A stretch of 34,376 nt of DNA from Armatimonadota bacterium (GTDB lineage Bacteria; Armatimonadota; Zipacnadia; Zipacnadales; FEN-943), in NCBI GenBank assembly GCA_003170595.1, contig PMZA01000378.1:7283-41658 (forward strand). Reading direction: 5' to 3'. Within the stretch, counting starts at the first letter, position 1. The number at the start of each line of letters is the position of its first letter. The position numbers and the translations under genes are program-made. The notes beneath the pieces are model-generated. The model made no database searches. It was not told the DNA's origin and was given only the letters and a program-made list of their open reading frames with translations. Shown here one piece after another: positions 29,856-34,376 of this stretch.

Positions 29856-31247
29856 TCATTCTATCAGCGATCGGCCTTCGAAGTGCCTCGGCGCTTCGAT
29901 GCCGAGGAGGTTCAGGATCGTTGGCGCGACGTCGACGGCCTTCGCCTCGCCCAGCGCGCTAGTCCCCTGCTGACCGGCTTCGTGCACCGCGAGGATGCCG
30001 AAGTAGTCGTGAACCGCGTCGTCCGGCCCTATCTCGGTGTCGAAGCTGTAGAGGCCGTCGTGGCCGACATCCTGCCCGGCCCGCCAGTAGAGGTCGTCGA
30101 AGTAGACGAGGAGGTCGGGGGCGTCGGCCACGTGCTCGCCCGTGTAGATGTCCTCGGGACGGAGGGCGCGGGTGTTCATGCGGCGGCCGGTGTGGTCGGT
30201 CGCGGCTTCGAGGCGCTCGATGAGATCCTGCCGCACGCCCTTGTAGCGGCGCTGGAGGATCAGGCCCTCGGGCTCGCGGCCCTCGACGTTCATGAACACG
30301 CGCGCGTAGTAGCCGCCCCACGCCCAGGCGATCGTGTGGCGCCAGTCGATCAGATCGGGCTTGATATCGCGCACACGATCGGGCTTCTCCTTGAGCTGAA
30401 GAAAGCCCTCCTCGCGGAGCCAGTCGTTGATGTGGAAGTTGCCGTCCATGCGCTTCGTGCCGTGGTCGCTCATGAGGACGACGGAGGTGTCGTCGCCCGC
30501 GAGGGAGAGAAGCTCGCCCAACTGCTCGTCGAGATGGCGATAGTAATCGATGAGGCAGGTCTCGAACTTGTTGCCAGGTTCGTACTTGATGTGCGTGGGG
30601 TCGGCGTACTTCCAGAAGCCGTGATGGAGGCGGTCGGGGCCCATCTCGACGTACATGAAGAGGTCCCAGGCTTCGCGGCTGAGCATCTCTCGCGCGACCG
30701 CGAAGTGGCCGTCGGTCATGCGGTAGATGTCGGAGAGGAGGCGGTTCTTGTCCTCGGTGCGGAAGCCGTCGATGTCGAGCATATAGCCGCCGCTGAGGCT
30801 CTGAACATCGTCGCGGAGGGAGGCCGGATAGGTGAACTCGCTGTCGGTGTTGGGCGTGAGGAAGTCCGCCACCAGCGCGCCGTTGAGGGGACGCGGCGGA
30901 TAGGTCTGCGGCACGTTGAGGATGCAGCAGCGCTTGCCGTGGCGGCTGGCGATGTCCCACACGCGATCGACGTGGACGGCGTCGGCCGTGGCGATCCACT
31001 TGCCGTCATAGGTGCCCTTGCGCAGGTTGCGGAAGCCGAAGAAGCCGAGGCCGCCGGGGTTGACCGAGGAGAACATGCTCGTCCAGGCGGGAACGGTGAT
31101 GGGCGGGTCGGTGCTGCGAAGCGGGCCGAAGGTCGAGCGGTCGAGGAGGGCCGAGGTGTTGGGCATGACGGCCCGCAAGTCGTCGAAGATGAGCTTCGGC
31201 GGCACGCTGTCCCAACCGATAAGCATGACCCGCTTCTTGTCGCTCAT
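29856..31247 (-). CDS. Type I phosphodiesterase / alkaline-phosphatase-superfamily hydrolase
   Basis: A 463-residue metal-dependent hydrolase of the nucleotide pyrophosphatase/phosphodiesterase group. VMLIGWDS carries the first metal-binding Asp (about 13). ITVPAWTS aligns with the NPP motif TFPNHYT, making Thr51 the likely nucleophile. MSDHG carries later metal ligands, and AVDVAPTILNLLGI is the usual C-terminal landmark. There is no signal peptide, so it acts in the cytoplasm. Related enzymes cleave nucleotide or sulfate/phosphate esters. Linkage to APS kinase hints at PAPS or nucleotide turnover, but this is unproven. The ORF track's longer start (31472) runs into the permease gene. ATG 31247 follows a GGGGG by about nine bases. 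Confidence 0.87.
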   Translation of the reverse strand: MSDKKRVMLIGWDSVPPKLIFDDLRAVMPNTSALLDRSTFGPLRSTDPPITVPAWTSMFSSVNPGGLGFFGFRNLRKGTYDGKWIATADAVHVDRVWDIASRHGKRCCILNVPQTYPPRPLNGALVADFLTPNTDSEFTYPASLRDDVQSLSGGYMLDIDGFRTEDKNRLLSDIYRMTDGHFAVAREMLSREAWDLFMYVEMGPDRLHHGFWKYADPTHIKYEPGNKFETCLIDYYRHLDEQLGELLSLAGDDTSVVLMSDHGTKRMDGNFHINDWLREEGFLQLKEKPDRVRDIKPDLIDWRHTIAWAWGGYYARVFMNVEGREPEGLILQRRYKGVRQDLIERLEAATDHTGRRMNTRALRPEDIYTGEHVADAPDLLVYFDDLYWRAGQDVGHDGLYSFDTEIGPDDAVHDYFGILAVHEAGQQGTSALGEAKAVDVAPTILNLLGIEAPRHFEGRSLIE

Positions 31248-31267
31248 GTCACTGAGCCCCCAGGCTC

Positions 31268-32029
31268 CTAATCCGCCACCAGGCCCCAACGTCGGGCGAG
31301 CTTGCGCTCCACCGGGCCGAAGATGAGTTGATTGACCAGCAGGCCGAGAACGAGGATGACGATGATCGCCGCCACGACCTGGGACATGTCGCCGAGGTCG
31401 CGGCCCAGCGTCAACACGCGCCCTAGCCCGCGCTCCGAGTAAAGCAATTCGCCCGCCATCAGCGATCGCCACGCGAAAGACCAGCCGAGCTTAAGCCCCG
31501 TGACGATCACCGGCAAGGCGGCGGGGAAGACGACGGACCACTGAAGCCGAAGCCCGCGCGAGCCGAGGGTGCGTCCGGCCTTCACCAGGATGGGGGAGAC
31601 GTTGCGGATGCCATCATTCACCGCGGTGGTGATGCAGAAAGCCGCGCCCATGACGAGGACGAAGATGATCGCCTTTTCGCTCAGCCCGAACCACAACAGG
31701 GCGAGGGGCAACCAGCAGATGCTCGGCAAGGCCTGCAGGGCCTGCGACATGGAGCCGATCGTATCGGAGAGCATGTCGGATCGTGCGATGGCCAGGCCGA
31801 GCGGTATGCCCAGCGCGACGGCGATGCCGTAGCCGATGACCATGCGCGTGAGGCTGGCCCCGATGGCGATCGGGAACTCGAGCGAGCGGAAGCCGTCGGC
31901 GAGGGTCGTCGCCACGGACCTTGGCGACGGCACCAGCAGCGGCGGCCAGACGTGCAGGCTGACGACCGCCTGCCACGCGCCCAGTAGGATGGCGAGAAAG
32001 ATCAGTTTCCTAACCAGTCCACGCACCAT
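31268..32029 (-). CDS. ABC transporter permease, SsuC/TauC-like
   Basis: A 253-residue inner-membrane protein with about six hydrophobic segments and the BPD_transp_1 EAA-like loop (VNDGIRNVSPILVKAGRTLGSRG). LALLWFGLSEKAIIFVLVMGAAFC is typical of nitrate/sulfonate/taurine permeases. It overlaps the ATPase gene by 20 bases, so the pair is coupled. No substrate-binding protein gene is in this window. Sulfonate uptake is favoured by the APS kinase in the same operon, but nitrate or pyrimidine-precursor transport cannot be excluded. Confidence 0.9.
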   Translation of the reverse strand: MVRGLVRKLIFLAILLGAWQAVVSLHVWPPLLVPSPRSVATTLADGFRSLEFPIAIGASLTRMVIGYGIAVALGIPLGLAIARSDMLSDTIGSMSQALQALPSICWLPLALLWFGLSEKAIIFVLVMGAAFCITTAVNDGIRNVSPILVKAGRTLGSRGLRLQWSVVFPAALPVIVTGLKLGWSFAWRSLMAGELLYSERGLGRVLTLGRDLGDMSQVVAAIIVILVLGLLVNQLIFGPVERKLARRWGLVAD

Positions 32030-32783
32030 CGAAGGCCTCTTGCTCCACTTTCAGAATCTCGTCCTTGAGATGATCCAGCACCACATGCGCGACCGCCGTA
32101 AGCGCGGGATCGCTCACCGAACGCGGGCGCGGCAGCGTCACTTCGATATGATCCTTGATGCGCCCCGGCCGCGCAGTCATGAGCAGGACGCGGTCGGCCA
32201 GGCAGGCAGCCTCGCGGACGTTGTGCGTGACGAAGAGGACCGTCTTGCCGGTCTCCGCCCAGATGCGCTGGAGTTCCTGGTGCATGATGTCGCGGGTCTG
32301 GGCGTCGAGGGCGGCGAAAGGCTCGTCCATCAATAGCACGGGCGGGTCGAGGGCTAAGGCTCGCGCGAGGGCCGCACGCTGCTTCATGCCGCCGGAAAGC
32401 TGATGCGGATAGAAGGCGGCGAACTTGCGCAGGCGCACGAGTTCGAGCGTGTGCAGAGCCGTTTCGTGACGCTCGGCTTTCGCGATGCCCTGAGTCTTGA
32501 GGCCGAACTCGACATTGCCCTGCACGGTCAGCCACGGGAAGAGGGCCGCTTCCTGGAAGATGAGCACTGGCTTGCCGCCGCCGTTGTTGACGATGATCTC
32601 GCCGCGGTCGGGTTCCTGCAGGCCGGCGATGAGTTCGAGGAGCGTCGATTTCCCGCAGCCAGAGGGGCCGACGATGCACACGAATTCGCCCTCGCCGACC
32701 TCGAGGTCAATGCCCTCGAGGGCCGTGACCAGGCCGTGCGTGCCGTTGTATTGACGCCAGACGTCGCGGACCGCGATCTTCAT
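32010..32783 (-). CDS. ABC transporter ATP-binding protein, SsuB/TauB-like
   Basis: A 257-residue ATPase. Walker A is GPSGCGKST (39-47), the Q-loop region is IFQEAALFPW, the signature is LSGGMKQR (129-136), Walker B is VLLMDEPFAALD, and the switch His lies in LFVTHN. LFPWLTVQGNVEFGL is typical of the nitrate/sulfonate/taurine group. It is the first gene of the operon and overlaps the permease. Upstream lies only a family B hairpin and the convergently unrelated GH gene on the same strand. Confidence 0.93.
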   Translation of the reverse strand: MKIAVRDVWRQYNGTHGLVTALEGIDLEVGEGEFVCIVGPSGCGKSTLLELIAGLQEPDRGEIIVNNGGGKPVLIFQEAALFPWLTVQGNVEFGLKTQGIAKAERHETALHTLELVRLRKFAAFYPHQLSGGMKQRAALARALALDPPVLLMDEPFAALDAQTRDIMHQELQRIWAETGKTVLFVTHNVREAACLADRVLLMTARPGRIKDHIEVTLPRPRSVSDPALTAVAHVVLDHLKDEILKVEQEAFDGAWTG

Positions 32784-32800
32784 GTTGGCACCATCGAAAA

Positions 32801-32838
32801 GCGCGGCGGGGCATAAAGCCCCGCCCTACAGCAAGCCA
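32801..32838. repeat. Hairpin repeat family B, copy 5
   Basis: GCGGCGGGGCATAAAGCCCCGCCCTACAGCAAGCC. Same orientation as the copy at 4903 and nearly identical to it. Between the glycosidase stop and the ATPase start. Confidence 0.85.
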
Positions 32839-32846
32839 AGCAAAGC

Positions 32847-34376
32847 TCAGAGGCCCGTGGCCGTTGTGAGAAGGAAGTCGTGGTCGGTTGTGCCGAGGTC
32901 AAAGGGGCGGCCGGGTGAGAGCGTGATCTGCGAGACGGCGCCGGTGTCGAGATCGATGGCGGTCAGCTTGCTCGCCTTGAGCGGGAAGTTGATCGTCACC
33001 GATAGAGGCACGGGCTTGTGCATGCGCGTCCAGCCATCGCCCGCGCTGGGCGTGATCTGCGCCGGACCGGCGAGGTTGCGCACATAGCAGACGAAGCTCG
33101 CCGCGTTGTCGGAGAGCAGGTACTGCGCCTCGCAGCCGTCGGGGACCGCGACCTCGGGCTTCAGGCGCGCCACGGCCTCGGCGTCGGTGACCTTCAGCCG
33201 CGTCGGGTAGGACAAGTTATCGAAGGTGAAGTCGAAGTCGATGCCGCGGCGGAAGCAGGCGTCAGCGATCTTGCCCATCGCGGTGCACATCGCGCGCCCC
33301 TCGGTCGTCGCGAAGAACCCGTCGTCGGTGAGCGGGTGGGCGACGCTGATGCCGACCCTGGGCTTCGCGCGGCGAAGATGGACGAGGTCGAGGCCGCTCA
33401 TGACCTTCTGCGCGAGGCGGAACTCCTTGATCGGCTCATCGCAGGTGTCCCAGAAGAAGCAGCCGGGCGTGCCGGCGCAAAGCTGGGCCCAAATATCGTC
33501 GCGTCCGCCGAGGTGACGGGCGGCGGGAGTGGCTTTGAACCACTCGTCGCCGTAGGACTCGCCGGAAAAAGCGGGCTTGCCGAGGCGGGCGTAGCGGGCG
33601 GTGAGGGCGACGACGGTGCCGTAGTCGAGGTCGGGGGAAGTGTTGCCGGCGGGATAGGTGTGATAGGTGTAGAAGTCGATGCTGGTGCGGGTCGACCAGG
33701 GCAGCGGGTCGGCGCTGATCAGGCCGCCGCCGAGGTGGCTGACGCAGATCGGGGTCGTGGGGTCGAGGTCGCGGATCAGGCGGATCTGGTCCTCGGTCCA
33801 CCGGAAGAATCCGTTGGGCTGCTCGTTCTCGATCTCGTAGGCGAAGATGTCGGGGTTGCCGCGCAGGCGTGGAAGGAGGTCGGTGAGGTAGTCGCGCTGG
33901 CAGGCGAGGCAGTCCGGATCGCTGAGGGCGTCGTAGGCCTGAGTGAGCATTCGCTTGTCGACGAGGAAGCGGCGGCGGTAGGCGGGGAGGGCCTTCAACT
34001 CGTCGGCGGTGTACTGGGGGAGGACGCACCTGGTCATCACGTCGGCGTTGAAGTAGGACGCGTAGTCGGCGTACCAGGACTCGTGGAGGGTGACGAGGAA
34101 GCGGATGCCATACGGGCGGGCGACCTCCATGTAATGCTCCCACTCGCGGAGGAGATGGAGGTTGGCCTTGCCGATGGCGTCCATGGGCTCGGTGCCGATC
34201 TTGGTGTGATCGCGGAGCATGATGCGCAGGGCGTTGACGCCGTTGTCGCGGAGGTAGGCGAAGTGGGCGCGAAGCTGATCGTCGGTGGCTTCGACGATGG
34301 AGTAGCCGACGTTCTCCATGCGGACGCCGTCCCTGATCTTGTGGACCCAGTTGCCGTAGAGGCCACCGAGCGGGAG
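32847..34376 (-). CDS. GH5-like (clan A) glycoside hydrolase, 5' end outside the window
   Basis: At least 509 residues, cut by the right edge. The track starts at ATG 34319, but 19 more codons (LPLGGLYGNWVHKIRDGVR) are open to the window end, so the true start lies outside. The TIM barrel spans about 1-330 of the visible part. EIENEQP supplies the probable acid/base Glu, and FSGESYGDEW the probable nucleophile. A small beta domain ends the protein (ITINFPLKASKLTAIDLDTG). These match cellulase/mannanase-like clan A enzymes, but the substrate is not identifiable. The last residues run into hairpin copy 5. Confidence 0.85.
   Translation of the reverse strand, partial: LPLGGLYGNWVHKIRDGVRMENVGYSIVEATDDQLRAHFAYLRDNGVNALRIMLRDHTKIGTEPMDAIGKANLHLLREWEHYMEVARPYGIRFLVTLHESWYADYASYFNADVMTRCVLPQYTADELKALPAYRRRFLVDKRMLTQAYDALSDPDCLACQRDYLTDLLPRLRGNPDIFAYEIENEQPNGFFRWTEDQIRLIRDLDPTTPICVSHLGGGLISADPLPWSTRTSIDFYTYHTYPAGNTSPDLDYGTVVALTARYARLGKPAFSGESYGDEWFKATPAARHLGGRDDIWAQLCAGTPGCFFWDTCDEPIKEFRLAQKVMSGLDLVHLRRAKPRVGISVAHPLTDDGFFATTEGRAMCTAMGKIADACFRRGIDFDFTFDNLSYPTRLKVTDAEAVARLKPEVAVPDGCEAQYLLSDNAASFVCYVRNLAGPAQITPSAGDGWTRMHKPVPLSVTINFPLKASKLTAIDLDTGAVSQITLSPGRPFDLGTTDHDFLLTTATGL

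Noticed and set aside
31268-32783. Naming the ABC transporter as taurine- or sulfonate-specific
   Set aside because: ATPase and permease sequences in this group do not fix the substrate, and no binding protein is present, so only family-level names are given.

Overview
Organism and replicon. The window is GC-rich, with densely packed genes and many short intergenic hairpin repeats. It has Sec signal peptides, lipoboxes and a predicted outer-membrane beta-barrel, which suggest a diderm bacterium. Two DUF4091 proteins, a GH106-type enzyme and very large secreted carbohydrate proteins resemble what is seen in Armatimonadota or Planctomycetota and other uncultured polysaccharide degraders. That assignment is inferred from gene style, because no rRNA, tRNA or universal marker is present.

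Layout. (a) 1-1340: a GT2 glycosyltransferase and a DUF2304 membrane protein, both on the minus strand. (b) 1383-4991: a complete iteron-plasmid-type replication and partition module read leftward. In transcription order it holds octamer repeats resembling a centromere, a parA promoter, parA, a ribbon-helix-helix parB-like gene, five iterons, an inverted-repeat operator and a replication initiator. A decayed duplicate of the rep 3' end and a palindromic element follow. This suggests a plasmid, chromid or integrated plasmid. (c) 4993-11402: a DUF4091 protein, a lipoprotein, an exported protein related to Bacteroidota proteins labelled asparagine synthetase B, and a DUF6775-like protein. (d) 11499-18621: a plus-strand sugar block with a GH106-type rhamnosidase, a second DUF4091 protein and an MFS transporter. 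(e) 18840-23373: a lipoprotein polysaccharide deacetylase converging on three tandem GT4 glycosyltransferases. (f) 23427-28782: a 1387-residue multidomain secreted protein and an outer-membrane protein. (g) 28943-32783: a five-gene operon of SsuB/TauB-like ATPase, SsuC/TauC-like permease, type I phosphodiesterase, AbrB-like regulator and APS kinase. (h) 32847-end: a GH5-like enzyme cut by the window edge.

How it fits together. The replication and partition genes form one self-contained unit whose DNA sites can be read directly. The rest is mostly extracellular glycan work: breakdown (GH106, DUF4091, GH5-like and the large toroid/propeller protein), uptake (MFS) and synthesis (GT2 and three GT4). 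The sulfur operon could supply activated sulfate, possibly for glycan sulfation. At least four families of short palindromic repeats fill most larger gaps. The most notable signals are the 22-bp iteron array with related words elsewhere in the window, and an 8-bp-phased octamer array upstream of parA whose TGTCTG core reappears in the rep operator.
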